A DNA stretch of 64,000 nt from Setaria digitata (GCA_003640385.1 RCAB01000113.1:62001-126000); one strand, 5' to 3'; positions 47,101 through 60,700 are shown, numbered from the stretch's first letter. The notes: generated from the letters alone by a model not told the origin. Numbers and translations are program-made.

Positions 47101-50031
47101 TTGCAATCATCTTTCATTTTTATAACATTAGTATCTTTCTTTTTTCAGTTTAAAAAAAAAAATGAAATCGGAAATAAATAAATAAAAAGTTCATATATAA
47201 GCCAAAATTACCAATTGCAGAATCAGTTGCTGTTCCAGCTGCAGCAGCAGCTGTAGCTGCAGTTGCCATAGCACCACTTGTAGTAACCGTTGTTGAACTA
47301 GCGAGTGAAGAATTATCAGAATGTGGATCGTTGATTTTTTCCATATCATAGTCATTTTTGAAAGATATCGATTGTGAGAAGTTATTGGATTCGAGAGAAG
47401 ATGGCGATCTCACCATACTTGTTGATGAATGCGATAATCTATAATTAATACAGGATAAAAAACGTTGCCTGCTTGATAAATAGTAGTACAAAAGTTATAG
47501 AACATACTTTTTATCCTTTTATAGATATGAACGAAAAAAAAAAAAAAGAACAAAAATCAATATTCCACATTTAGGTTTAAAATTTTTTTAAAAGATACAA
47601 ATGGATGAAGTAACGAGCTAAGAAGCGTAAAGAAAACACAATGATATTGACGCGCGGAATGGCTGTCACTGAAATTATATTATATAACCGGTTTACGGTG
47701 ACGAATTGGAGAATAACGGAGTAATAAAGAACATTTCTTTATTTCATGACCCTTTCGCACAAATAATTTGACGGAACTTGATTTTCATAAGAATTTTATT
47801 TCAATAAAAATAAAACAAATGAAACAAATATTTAGCCATTCTTCATTTTCAATAAATATCGCAATCTTAAACATATAAAATAAATTTGTAAAATCGTCAA
47901 GTTAATAATAAAAAATGATAATAAATTTATTTTGATAAGAAAAAAAAAACGAACAAAAAATAAATAAATAAATAATTAATTACTTTAGAAAGGAGCTCGG
48001 CGCCGTCATGGATTTATTATTATTTGTCCAGTAAATATTGCGATGGGAACTTTGTTGTCGTGGGTGGTACGTCAATTGGATTTGCGCCGATTCATACGAG
48101 GAACGCCGATGATGGCCTCGTTTGAACGATACCTTTTCCTCTGCATCGATACTTTTTACTGCAAAAAATAAAAAAAATGACCGAAAAAAAAAAGGAACTA
48201 AAAATAACTAATTTCAAAAAGAAAAAATTACATTTATCGTGCTCAAATTATAATTAATGCTCTGAATTAGAAGATTTCATAAGAAGTCTAACTACATGTT
48301 CTATCGCTCAAATTAAGATTAAAAGTTATAGAAAATGCGAATCAAAGTAAGTTAGCTTTCTCATAATCCTTCACTTTTAATATTTACAGTTTCTTTTTGC
48401 CTGAAAATTTAAACAGTTTAATTAACGTGACGCAGTTTTGCAATTATGAGAATAACTGAAGACAACATACATCGAAAATGAAAAATTCTTTAAAAATAAT
48501 TTCCTTCCTAATAGAAAATTTAAAACAATACGTTAAATCAGTAATAACTTTCTTTCTTTTTTTTTTTTTTTTAAATTGCAATTGTAATTTTTTTAAAGTT
48601 CTTCGACTCTACCCTATTATTGACTAACTAATAATTAATCTCCTAATCCTTAATTTTTTTCCCGCTCCAAAGCAGTATTTCTCATAAAATATAAAATTTA
48701 AAACATGACAAATATACTCGCGACGTGTCATTGACCGTCAGCCTTTCCCACTTTTTCCTTTTACAACAAAAAAAAAAAAAAATAAAACCCCACAAACATA
48801 AACATAATAGTAGGACTGCACTAAACAAATATTAATTCATAAATTTCCTCTTTTAGGCCTTAGCGAATGAGAAAAAAAAAGTCAATTCTTGTTTCAGATC
48901 TGTTAGAAATATAACAAACTATTACTAAGCATGATTTATATTCCTTAAGTTTAAAATTATTGAGGAAAAATCTTTAAAATTATTGATTGATGAAAATGAC
49001 CAAAATGTATTACAGTAGGAATTTCATCTAAAAATTCTTGAAAACTGATTTTTTTTTTTTTTCTAGGCAACCATTCTACTGCATTCTAGAGTAAGTCATG
49101 CATATACTTTTCATATCAATAACACTAATAATATTGGATTTTAAGATAAAAATAATGTTATGCCAAGACTAATCATTAAATTACTGAAGCATAGGAATTA
49201 GGAAGTTAGCGCGGCAACGATAACGATGAAAATAGAAATGAAAGAAGTAGCCAAGATAAATAACAAATTACAAATTAAGAGAAATCCATCAAATTTGTAC
49301 CATATGAAGATAAATTATTTAACAGTACGAAGGGAATAAACAATAATAAAACTCGAATTCAAGGTAAAATCTGAGCATAAAAGCATTGCAAAAAATGGAA
49401 ATTAAAATCATATGGTGGCAAAAAAAGAATCGATAATGTAATCAAAAAAAGAAAATAAATAAACTAAATCAACAATGCACATTAAAAACACATGATTATA
49501 AAAATGATATTCGATACCATAAACACAAATAAATGTAAATAAAAACTAATCTCAAAAAAAAAAAAAAAATGCATGCATGAAAAAAAAACATGTAAAAAAA
49601 GAAAATAAACAAAAAAAAAGTGAAAAAGAAAAATTATACAATAAAAAAGATTAATGTTTTATTATTGGAAGCTTATTCTCTGACACACCTTTACATGCTA
49701 CTTTAATAGCCTTATCATGGAAAAAAAAAAAAAAAGAAGAAAAAATTGTGATTTAAATGAAATGTAAAAAATTCATTGAAAAATTTGATATTTGAAAAAA
49801 AAAAAAAAAAAAAAGCTGAAGTACCATTAACAGTAGCTTGTTGTATGCTCTTGTTATTTGTATCATATACCAACGGTAGATTTTCCAGTACGGTTTGCAG
49901 TGAGCCTGGTATTGATGGCACTGTTAATTTATCATTTTCTGAATGCTCTTCCTCTTCTTTCTCATTTCCTTTCTTTTGCAAATTTTGTTGATGTTTTTTT
50001 GACTTTTTTCCCAATGAATGTGATGCCAGTG
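41150..50031 (-). CDS. TBC-domain Rab GTPase-activating protein, TBC1D12/TBC1D14 type
   Basis: Seventeen exons agree in phase: 50031-49825, 48158-47984, 47438-47212, 46713-46461, 46289-46110, 45666-45466, 45181-45131, 44998-44892, 44768-44628, 44528-44428, 44098-43925, 43636-43497, 43343-43240, 42885-42695, 42476-42356, 41962-41819 and 41235-41150 (TAA), about 867 residues. The N-terminal half is Ser/Asn-rich and disordered, with an Ala/Thr tract. A coiled coil ([20 protein letters not shown]) ending ILPNWENM is typical of TBC1D12/14. The TBC domain then shows [20 protein letters not shown], the arginine finger in [11 protein letters not shown], the glutamine finger in [14 protein letters not shown], and later [14 protein letters not shown] and [14 protein letters not shown] motifs. 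Both catalytic fingers are present, so it should be active. Human relatives act on Rab11 recycling endosomes or autophagy; the target here is inference. The first exon listed starts in mid-codon, so a 5' exon is missing. Confidence 0.92.
42052..42088. repeat. (AT)n/(GATA)n microsatellite in RabGAP intron
   Basis: An AT run passes into three GATA units and then TATAGATATC. Confidence 0.85.
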
Positions 50032-50792
50032 CTTAAAGAGAAAACAAATTACAATGTTATTGATTTTATACTATTAATGCTTACAATTTCGAATAATTAT
50101 CTCAATTTAACCTTAAATTTAACATGGATTAGTTTATGATCTAGTGATAAATTAGTTATTCAAGAATCAAATGATCAAATGATTATGATTATTGAAGCAA
50201 GAAGATGGCAGCAATAGTTATAGATCTGAGATGTCCAGAAAATGAGTACATCCCACTATATTTTACTCCTGAGATATCTTAAAACTAGCTCTTCCACAAG
50301 CTGCAATTATTATTCAATCATACCATTCATCTTTAAGTTTTGCTCTTTAAAGCTTACAACTATTTGCTACGCGAACTACAGTAATTTTATAATTCTTCTT
50401 ACTCACTGAAAAGATAGAATGAGTGGTATTTTTGGAAAATGAGATATATGAGTGACAAGAGAAATGAAAAAAGAGTAAATAAGTAATTGTGCGAAAAAAA
50501 ATAAGTAAAAGCAGAATTAGTTTGAATATTCAAAAAAAAAAAAAATAATCAACTAAATGAAATGAAGCATAAAAAATTTAATAAACAACTAAAATCGTGG
50601 TAGTTGAAGGAATGGACGAGAAACATGGAAGAGAGAAGAGGAGGGAGGAGGAAAATAGAGGAGAAAACGAAAGTAAACAAAGAGATGAGCAAATAAGTAA
50701 ACAACCTTGAGTAAACAAATAAATAATGTAAGATAACACTGTTCATTCGTAATGGAACAGAAGTCAAATACAATGAATGAAACTGCTTTTAC

Positions 50793-50898
50793 CGCAAAAA
50801 CTATTCTCACCACCTCCACCCACTCCCCACCTCCTCCTCCCCCTCCTCCGCCCACGCACATCAATTAGCAGAAAGAAAGAAGGCCGGCCAAATGCCAT
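50793..50898 (-). CDS. Candidate first coding exon of the TBC RabGAP
   Basis: It starts at an ATG (50898) and reads MAFGRPSFFLLIDVRGRRRG, then Arg/Gly-rich sequence, ending at a donor (GTAAAAGC) after one base of a codon. That phase is what the exon at 50031-49825 needs (Ala-Leu-Ala-Ser). The stretch is unusually rich in G on the minus strand. The Arg/Gly-rich residues could equally be a chance translation of a GGA/GGT-rich promoter tract. Confidence 0.4.
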
Positions 50899-51547
50899 AT
50901 GCAGCCGTGATGCAAATTATCCGTCTCATTTCTCTGATTCTGCTGGATAATTTTTAAGTTTAGAAAAACATCTTCAAATTCTTTTAGAATTGTATTTAAT
51001 TTATCCAAATATTCCAATACTATTCCAATTTAGATGCTCATAAAATTTTATGCATGAAGTCTAACCTTATTGTAACTTGATATCGGTAGAGCAGCAGTAG
51101 AAAGTAGAAAAGTGTATTACTAGAAGTAATGTCTCAATCACTCATTAATTTTAACTGGCTTCCTGTGTTTGCATTTGTTAATTAGTTAGTTAAGAACAAA
51201 TTGAAATATACCTGATATGACGAGTATTTTTCTCTCTTTATGTTATAAAAAAAAAAAAAAATTTTGATTCACAGTTATGCTAACATCCAAAAAAAATATA
51301 TATATGTTTTGAATGTTAACATAATTGTGACTTAAAAATTTACATATATCTGAATTTTTAACAATTTTATAAACTTTAAATTTTAAACAATTTTTTAACA
51401 GTTTTACACATATATATATGTGTAAAATATATATATATATGTTTATACGGTAACAAAATATCAAAACTGTTTAATTTCATAACAAAATATCAAAATTGTT
51501 TAATATATATAAATTATATTTTTTAACAACCTTATATATATATATAT

Positions 51548-51593
51548 TTTTTTTTAAACAATTTTATATATATATAAAATTGTTTAAAAAAAA
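51548..51593. repeat. Perfect 46-bp AT-rich palindrome
   Basis: Centred between 51570 and 51571. Each 23-base half is eight T, then AAACAATTTTATATA, followed by its exact reverse complement. There is no loop, so it could extrude a cruciform or fold back in RNA. Confidence 0.9.
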
Positions 51594-52046
51594 TTGCTCA
51601 AATAATTTCCTTTATTTCCTTTCTTTTGATATTTCAGCTCTTTTTTAATCCATAAATTATTTAAGTTTTTATACATAGCATTTTTTTTAAGCATTATTTT
51701 AATTATTGCTAAAACAATCACTTTGATTCCAATTCCTTTAGCATTCCATGCAGTACATTTACTTATTTCGATAAATTAAATTTCAGTTCCATCTTCTTTC
51801 CCTTTTCTTTTTTCATTTCCTTTGCCCTTCATTTTTTGGAGATTGGTTGCTTGGAGAATTATTTCAATTAAATTTATCCTTTCTCTTTTTTTTTTCCTAC
51901 TTTTATTCACTTAAGTTTTCCGATTTTATTCATTTTATATCTCTAAAAATTTCTTTTTGTTCACCATTTCTTACTTCTTTTTACTTATTTTTTCCTTTAA
52001 ATCTTTATCATTTTCATTTTATTATTATTTTTGTTATTTATTAATA

Positions 52047-52295
52047 TTATCGTGTATTCATGTATTTTGTCGCTTCTTGCAAATTTTTTCTTTTATTTTT
52101 ATTTTTTTCTGTTATTGTTAAAATATTTGTTGTCAGTTCAGGAAATTGGTAATTGAAATAATTAAAGAGAATTGTTGGAATGCCATAATGCCATCCATTA
52201 TCATTGGTCCATTTCAATAGTTTATACGGTAATAAAATATCGAAATTGTTTAATTCATTCATTCTCTGGGATTTTGTATGATGTTCTTTTCCCAT
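52047..52295 (-). CDS. Small orphan ORF of 82 codons
   Basis: The ATG at 52295 is in good context (ACCATGG) and begins MGKEHHTKSQRMNELNNFD, continuing LLPYKLLKWTNDNGWHYG, PTILFNYFNYQFPEL and a Lys/Asn-rich end. The frame is open further 5' to a splice-like TTTTCAG (exon from 52342), so it may instead be a terminal exon. Trp, His and Pro content is higher than in chance frames nearby. No family is recognised. Confidence 0.3.
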   Translation of the reverse strand: MGKEHHTKSQRMNELNNFDILLPYKLLKWTNDNGWHYGIPTILFNYFNYQFPELTTNILTITEKNKNKRKNLQEATKYMNTR

Positions 52296-53242
52296 GGTAA
52301 GATTTGAATGGATAGCATTAGTGTTCAAATTTTTACAACATCCTGAAAATTTCATCAGTAATTAATCCTTTGGATTTATTTAGTTTATCTGAATAGTTAA
52401 CAAATTAAATTTAATTCATAAAATTAATTTTAGCATAATTATGAGATTTAATTTTACGGAAAATTTCTGTAATTAACTTCATCAAATTTGATTGCGACAA
52501 AATTGTCAAGATTTACAGAAAATTAAGTTCTAGTAAAATTACACCACAAATAGCTCTGACAGATTTATCTAATTGGATTGCTTTTTTTGTTTATATAGAG
52601 AACAACTACTCAATAATATATCTGAAGACAGCTGTTAAAATTTCGTAATATAATTAATAGTTCTGCTTCATCTCGTCAGCTATTTTCATCGTAGTGCTAA
52701 AATGTTCTTTTTGCTAGTAGTTGAATTCATAATATTTTCCTCTTTACTTAAATATTTTACATAATTGATATATGTTAAGTTGGTATGATTGCGAAATATG
52801 TTAAATCCATTTAAATAATTTATTTCATTTCTTGCTATAATACATGCATTCGATTGAAGATAAACAATAATTTTGTTTTTTTTTTTTTTTCCTCTCAGCA
52901 TATCGATAAAATTACTTAAATACTCAGTATGTTACAAATTCTCTAACATTTCTTGCTTCTGTTATTTAGTTGAAACTTTCGTTAATCTTACTCCTCTCTT
53001 TCTTTTTCTTTTTTTTTTTGTTTTTTCTTTTTTTTTTTCGTCCTCTCTTCCTTCTCTTGCATTATTTTAAATTCTATTTAAAAGACAAAAAAAATTAAAA
53101 AAAAAAGAAATTGGAAATACTGCTTGTATAAAGTGAATTTCTCTTCAAACAGACAATATTTATTGCCTCCTTCGCCAAAATATGCTTCCATTGGTTTGCG
53201 CTTTATCACAATTTTTAGTTGATGTAATTTAATTTTTCTTCA

Positions 53243-53391
53243 GCGAGACCATTCTCGAGAAATATTTTTCTCCACTGTATTGTTTGGGAAAATTCTTGAA
53301 AATTACACCTCAGCGATGATATCATTTGGGAAAATTCTCGAGAGTCATTTCCTTGATGATAATTATTTGGGAAATTTTTCGAGAATTATTC
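53243..53391. repeat. Minisatellite, three to four units of about 42 bp
   Basis: TTTGGGAAAATTCTCGAGAA-like cores start at 53283, 53325 and 53366, with an incomplete unit upstream at about 53243. Each core is separated by a CCTCAGCGATGAT- or CCTTGATGAT-like spacer. Confidence 0.75.
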
Positions 53392-55899
53392 ATACAGTTA
53401 ACATTTTTATAAAATTACAAATAATAACACATCATTTTTTTTTCGTTTTCATTAACTAAAATCAATTTTATATTATCTATCATTATTATCATTTTTTTTT
53501 GGTACAAATTATTTAATTAATTAATACATGATAATAATCGTATCCTCTTAACAGTTTCCAGTAACTGAAGTATAAAAACTTCGAGGCAAAAATTAGCAAC
53601 TTGTCTAGTTAATTCATGCGCATCTGCAGATATCGATGCAAAATATAAATTAGTTTAATTTAATTTCAATTTTTTAAAAATATTGTTAAATCAATTCTTT
53701 TTCTTTTGTTTCCTTCCCCTCTTTCTATTTTGTGCTTTTCATTGTAATAAACGAACATTTCATCAGTAGCAGAAATATGTGTTTATTTGTTAAAAGAAAA
53801 AAAAAAAAAACTTGTATAGGCTTGTTTTTTTTCCAACTCAATATTTTATTTTTATCATTAGTTAATAAATTATTGAATCGAAAAACTAAAAAAAAAAAAA
53901 AAAAAAAACTTTTGTTCACTTCTTATTTCAATTGCTATGGATGGTTTCATTAAAAAAAAAAAAATTATTTTGAAATTAAAAAATTTTTATCACTCAAAAT
54001 CCCATCATCATTTCTTTTATCATCAAATTTGTTCTGTTTGGTTCTTCTTCTTCTTTTTTTGGTTTTTCGATTTATATTATGTATTTTTTTTTGTTTTAAA
54101 TTCTTATCTTTAGTTGCAAAAAAAAGCAAAGATAAAAGAAATGTATCATATGGAATGTTTAAAGTAAATAATGTCATCAAATACCAAACATATGTTTTTT
54201 CTTTTCTTCTCCTCCTTTTTTTTCTTTTTTAAATTGAACAATTAAATTAGAAATAATAATATTTGAAATGCTCAAAAATTAGTCCACCATTTGGAATGCA
54301 ACATTGGTTTTACCTTTTTTTTTATTGCTGTCTTTGTTATTAAATATCATTAACATAGAATATTTTCGTTTTTTTTTTAATTAAAAGATTAAATTTAGAA
54401 ATTTATCATTTAAAATGAATAAGGTCAGCAGTTCATTAACACAGAATTGTTTTCTTTTTCTTTTCCTTTCTTTTTTCTTTTTTTTTTTGTCGATGGTAGA
54501 AAAGAATTTGATGATAAGAATCAAAATTTCTATAAACTGAACATTTTGCCATTGAACTAAATTTCGCTAATTAATGATATTAGTAATTTACCAAACATCA
54601 TATTGCAACCATTTTTTAACCTTTCATATGTCTGCTTGTACACGTATACACGTGTATCTTGGCACGTCTCACATCCACGTGTTCATGCGTGTTTACTTAT
54701 CCATATCAAGTTTTTTACTATATTAAATTCCTCATCTCTTCATTAGTCATCTTTTTTTCCGCTTCTCTTCTTTTTACTATGAAATCACGTGAAAAAATAA
54801 ATGTTTCTTCTGCTATATTTTCAAAAAAAAGAAAAATACCAAACGAAATTTTTTTTTTTCATTTTTAAATTCAAAGATGAAAAATTGCCAATTTTTGTTC
54901 AGAAATTAAATGATAAGCTTATTTGGTTCATAAAAACAGAAAAGCAATTTTTGCATTTTGTTAACTTTGAAATAATTCCAATAAATTAAACTATATTTTT
55001 ATAATTTACATTTTAAATAATATGAAAATTGAAGAGGTTTTTGTCCTAAACCTAAAACTCAAACTTTTTAAAATGCAACTTGAAATATATGCTGCCAGTG
55101 TTTAAAAAATTTTCAGTCCAAAAAAAAAAAAAAAAGGAATCAAGAAAGAATAAATTGTTCAATTTAAATGATAATTATGAGAACGTTTCATATTTAAAAC
55201 TAAATGTATAATTCCCTAAATTTTTAAACTTAAATTTCAATATGTTCGTGAATGCTGCTGCTATTGATCGTAGCAGTAATCGTAGTAAGTGATTGTTATT
55301 AAAAATAATTGATAATAACAATAAGCAATAACAACAATGATAATAATATTATAGTTTTTATCATATTATATGTTGTGATATACTCTATAAATTTTTCAAA
55401 TTCAAAATTTTAAACTGATATTGACGAACAATTAAAGAAAAAGATTTTTTCTTTTCTATTATTTGACAAAAAAAAAAAAATGAAGAAAAGTATTTTTGGC
55501 ATAGAATAAAAATTATCTTTTTTTTTCTTCCACATATTTTTCAGAATATTTCGTTGAAAAAAAAAAAAAAAAAAAAAGAAAAAAGAAAGAAAAGAAAAAG
55601 AAATATCCACAAGATGTCATTATTACCGTTTGCTATGGATCGTNTTTTGGGTGGTCGAAATGGAGCAAAAGTTTGCAATGAATGATCGATTTGTATTTAA
55701 GCTTCCATTGGCACTTATATTCCTCGACGAATTGTTAAAAGAGGAAAAAAAAAAAAGTGAAAAAGAAAAAAAAAAAAAAAAAACAGAAATCTTTTTCATT
55801 CTCTTTTCGAGCTATTTGTTCGCTCTTTTACAACAAAATTGTTTTTTTGTCTGTTGCAAAGTTTTCAAAAAAAGAAAAAGCCATCGAACATATCAGTGA

Positions 55900-56280
55900 T
55901 AACGATGAGGAGGAGACTATGACGACAAAGGAGGAAGTAAATGATAAGATGAAAATAAAAATGAACAAGGAAATGAAGAGGAGGATAAAGAAGAAAGTGT
56001 AAAAATATAGGTGGAAAAGAGGGGAAGCGGAGTAGGGGGGAGGGAGGGTATGAAGAAGGTGAAGCTGAAGATAAAGATGAGATGAAAAATGCACAAATGG
56101 AGGTAAAGATAACGATGAAAAAAAAATGAAACTGAAGATGAATGTGAAAATGAAGATTGAGTTGATGATGAAGAAGGTGAAGTTGGAGATGAAGATGAAG
56201 AAGTTGTGGATGAAGATGAAGATTAGGATGAAGGTGGAGAAGAGAGAAATGAGGATAAAAAGGACTGAATACGTGTTAGG
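55900..56280. repeat. GAA/GAT purine-rich tract
   Basis: Repeated GATGAAGATGAAG-like units with almost no C on the plus strand. It can be read as Asp/Glu/Lys codons but is broken by stops, so it is not called as coding. Confidence 0.75.
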
Positions 56281-56765
56281 TAGGTGAGCAAATAGATTTA
56301 TGAATACAAAAACGTAAGAAGCTTTTCCGTCAATTTTAACGTTGTTAATCGTTACATTACTTACGTCATACGTAATATCAGTAAATTCATTTGTTTAAAA
56401 GGACGTCAAAAAATTTCCCTCGCTCAAATCAATGAATATACGTAACAAAATTTTTCTTCAAATATTACCTACCGTTTCCATCATTTACCTAATATTATTT
56501 ACCCATTGAGACAAATAAAAACATCAAAAATTTCATGCTAACCACATTTGCATATAAAAGTTAAAGTCAATTTAAACATTAAATATCAAATTTATCCATT
56601 ACATATAATTTCATTTATTTGCTTTGACAAATGAAAATTAAAATTTCACAGGTGTTTTTTATTTTCATTTATTTTTAAATGCCATGTATTATTTTAAGGT
56701 CACTTAATGAGATAATTCTGCTGTACATATGTCCGCATACATATATAATATATATGAGTGTTGTC

Positions 56766-56768
<3 letters not shown>

Positions 56769-56842
<74 letters not shown>
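56769..56842. repeat. (GT)n microsatellite, about 37 units
   Basis: An uninterrupted GT run with looser GT/TATG sequence after it (to about 56915). Cys/Val and His/Thr open frames here are artefacts. Confidence 0.95.
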
Positions 56843-56846
<4 letters not shown>

Positions 56847-57730
56847 CTGTATGGTTGTGTGTGCAAGTTTTAAAAGCTTAAAATGTTGTAATATTTGTGT
56901 GCGTGTGTGTAAGTGTGTTTTTAGATGCACTTGTGATAGTTTGAATTACATTATACACCAATTTCAATTTTCACTGCTTTACTTCCCTGCAAAAATTTGA
57001 AATTTTAACAATTTCGAAATTTTTCATTGCAAAAATTTTTCATTTTAATTATTTGTTTTGTTTACAAAATGTTGATTGAAGTTAGTTAATCATAGCTAAA
57101 TTAGTTATTCATTTAGTGTGTGTAACATTACTTAATTCCTCTTTCATTGTTTTCTTTTATTATCAAATTTTTCATTCCAAATGTATAAATAATTTCATAT
57201 TCATATATGCATCAAATCACAAATTAATTAAATTGCATCCATTTTAATAGATGTATGCTTTATGACAAATATTTATTACAAGTGATAAATTTGATAATTT
57301 AAGAAAAATTTTTGTCTATAATTTCATCAGTTAATGTTGTTAATTAGTAATTAGTTAATTATATGAGAGGCAACATTTAATGAAATTTTGAATTTTTATT
57401 CAGAAAATTTTTGATAAATTTTCAATATGATAAGAGCGAAAATGAACATATTGAGATTAGATTGGCAAGAAGAAATATTTTATCTTAGCTTAATTTTTTA
57501 TCATGTTTTTAATCAGTAGCACTTATCAATAGCATTGTGGCCTGTTTTCCTCATTTGTAAATACCAGTTCACAATTTTTAACTTAGCAAATTGCAAACTG
57601 TTTTGAAATTTCGGAATAATAATACTAATTAAATAAAAATAATGATTAAAATGCTCGTTCAATAGTAACTAATTATTTATAGCCGTGTTATAATTAGAAT
57701 GGAAGTGACTAGGATTTTGGCTGCTTGCAT

Positions 57731-57735
57731 TTCAG
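57731..57735 (+). promoter_or_regulatory. Candidate spliced-leader trans-splice acceptor
   Basis: TTCAG after GGCTGCTTGCAT, 21 bases before the ATG at 57757, with no 5' exon visible upstream. Confidence 0.5.
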
Positions 57736-57756
57736 GAACACTAATTACTGATAATT

Positions 57757-60700
57757 ATGGACGGATTGACGTGGTTAATTGTTTCATGGCTTGTCGTGGG
57801 CGTGATGTGCTATTTCATGCTTACCAAAGTGGGTGTGACTCAGACATCAGTAAATACCGGGATATCTGGTACCACCAATACACCGCTCACCTCTTCCAGG
57901 TACCGTACTGATTGGATCGAGTAGCTTTTTCTTTCTTTCTTTTTTTTTCTACTTAATTATATTTCTCTCTCATTCAATATAAAGCAACAATAAAACTGTG
58001 TTTAATATTTAATATAATGCTACTCTCATTGGTACTTGAGGTACCACGTCTTAGGTGCGTTTTGATATCTAGCAACAAAAATTCACAAAGAAGTTAAAAA
58101 CTGCTCCTAATTATAGATTCCTAATCATTTTGAAATTGAAGCAAATGGAAAAATGAGGATTATTCGACGGATTGGCTAAATGATATTATCGGATGGCTAT
58201 TCAGTAATATGCATCGTGTGCCGGATATTCTACAATCCTGGATAACAGCAATGAATGAAGCAGCTAAGAAAATTTCCTCACCTGTAAATTGGCTCTTTTC
58301 TAATTAATTTCTAAATAAACAATTAATTCAATTTATTTACTTTAACAGCTATAATTTCGATTAGTATTGATCTTTTTTTTATTATTTTGAGGATATGCCA
58401 ATGCATAAAATTACATATACTAATTAGCAATAAAAAAAGAAAAAAAGAAAAAAAGCAAGTCGGTAAATAATCGGAATGTTATCACCCAATAAATAAACAA
58501 GTGAGCAAATAAATAAATAAATAATAAATTGAATTATTGAGAAAAGTTACTGATTTATTAATAATTTTAGGGAAAATCTGAGGTATTATTCGAAGGTTTC
58601 GCTGATAATAAAAATGTCACGAGAGCGCCACGTATTACTAATGTTTGTTTGCAACAAGCACCCAATGATCATCTCGTAGGTTCATTTGTATTTTTTTTTA
58701 TTTTCATAATTTTTGTACATATTAATTTTAGTTAATTGATCGCTTATTGTCTGTTACTTAAATTATTTTTCTATTTTTATTTGCACGTTCAATTACACAT
58801 TTTAAATTAGTTATTTTACAAATTATCTTGCAGATTATAAAAGGTAAAATTAGCATACCAGAAGTTAACCTCAAACTAATGAGTTCACAACGAACAGGCG
58901 ATCGACTTTTAGTTACCAATTATGATGCAAAAGTTACTGATTTACATGGCGAGGTATAGATTTTATGGTTTTATATTAAAAAAAAGTCTCATATAACTAT
59001 GAAATTATGAAGTATCAATCAATTAATATGAATCTACTTATCAATCAATAATACCTGTACTTAAACTCTAATTAAATCTTAGATTATTCGATAACTTCGG
59101 TGGAATAAATACAGTTAGACATAAATGTTACTAATAATTACAGATCGAACTACGCTTAGCATGCATTGCGAATCAAGTCTACATGATGGCGTGCTTTTGT
59201 GGACGACCAGAATTAGACATCGAGCTAATTAATAGGGATCAAAGCTCGGTAATTCATTTTTGTTATGAAAAAGAATATCAAATCACAATAACATAATGTT
59301 AGCATTACAGTAATTGTCATAATAATATTGCAGTGATAATAATAACCACAGTACTAAGGATTACAGCGCTAAGTAGAATGGTAATTATGATATTATTTAC
59401 ATTACGATAAATGCCACAGGAATATTATAGTGATAATAATAGAAGTTAATGATTTTACATGACATTTCAATAACATAATTATTAGGATATTATTGTAATG
59501 ATATTACACACAGTACCTGTTGCAGTGATTATAGTAACAATTATAGTAATAAAAGTCACAATGGCATTATTTATTACTACAGCGATATTATAATGATAAT
59601 TATTTTATTAATGGTAATTATAATGATATTACAGTAGTCACTACAGTAGTATTACACTGGTAATAATACTTACATAGTAAGACGACATCGTTTTCATGGC
59701 CATATTTAACTGTTCCATTTATCATATAATCAGAACCTTCGAATATACTTACAGACAGGAAACGCTTCGAATGCGATGGTAGATGAAATGATCCGTAAAT
59801 GTCTCCTTTCCGCTGTCACCAATGTGTCACTAACAGAAATTGGTGGACAATGTGGTCGAATTACAACCGGTACGGTGCCGCCCGGTGTATTTCCGGTAAA
59901 TTCGCATCCAATAATAGCAACGGGTGGTGATGGATCAGGTGTAATTGATAGTAATGCTAATATGACTACCATATCAGCACAAGCAATGTTGAAACGATTT
60001 AATCAACCAACACAGGTTATCCAATTCGATACTTCCGTTTCAATAAGCATCAAAAATTCCCTCAAGTTATACTCTCGAATATTATCTATATAGAAGAAGT
60101 ATTCATATATTTCGATAATTTGAGCAAGAAGAAAATGCCTTATTTTTGTTATCATTAGTTTTTCGTTTTTCTCTCCATTTATCACAAAATCGATTACAAC
60201 GGCTCTTTCGAAAATATTTCAAAAATTTAATTATTACAAATTTTACATTACTTAAGCAAAGCTATGATAACGTAGTACATAGTGTAATATTACAATTTTA
60301 ATTCACCACCCAATTGAAGACGTAGCAAAAAAAAGTCTTAAATTTTTAAACTTTCTTTTCAAACATTTGGTGCGATAGAGAAGTGAACTTCCCAAAATCT
60401 TCAAATTATAATTATGTAAAATCCCAGAAAAAAAAAGACTTACAAGCTTTTTAACCTACTTGGATAATTACAGCCTGCGAATCATATCACCAACTTGTCA
60501 CCAACAGCAAATAAAATGCGTGTTAAAGTAATCCGTGCTCAACGTCTTGGTGGTGATCGTTGTATGTTCAGTTCTTTCCCAGAAAATTACTAAATTTATT
60601 TCAAAATTGTTCCTTTTACATTACAACATTATTAGCTACAAAAAAGAGCAAAAATACCAAAATCAGAAATTTTCTTCGGCTGAAATACTTTAAGTCATAA

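Larger units (their letters stand above)
50899..57730. other. Long intergenic region with divergent promoters
   Basis: It lies between the 5' ends of the RabGAP (minus) and the C2CD2-like gene (plus). It holds a perfect palindrome (51548-51593), a small orphan ORF (52047-52295), a minisatellite (53243-53391), many poly-T/A tracts, an N at 55643, a GAA/GAT purine block (55900-56280) and a long GT repeat (56769-56842). No multi-exon gene was seen. Confidence 0.5.

Noticed and set aside
55616..55899. Possible coding start near the N at 55643 (Met-Ser-Leu-Leu-Pro-Phe-Ala)
   Set aside because: All frames stop soon or run into poly-A sequence, and there is no splice donor of quality; the N makes the frame unreliable.
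55900..56280. Acidic Asp/Glu/Lys-rich coding region
   Set aside because: Stops occur in every frame over its length, so it is a purine-rich simple repeat.
56675..57000. Four overlapping open frames rich in Cys/Val or His/Thr
   Set aside because: They are translations of the GT/CA repeat on both strands.
57699..57911. 70-codon frame beginning Met-Glu-Val-Thr before the C2CD2-like gene
   Set aside because: A second frame starting at 57757 encodes a classic membrane anchor and joins in phase to the SMP exons; the first frame does neither.
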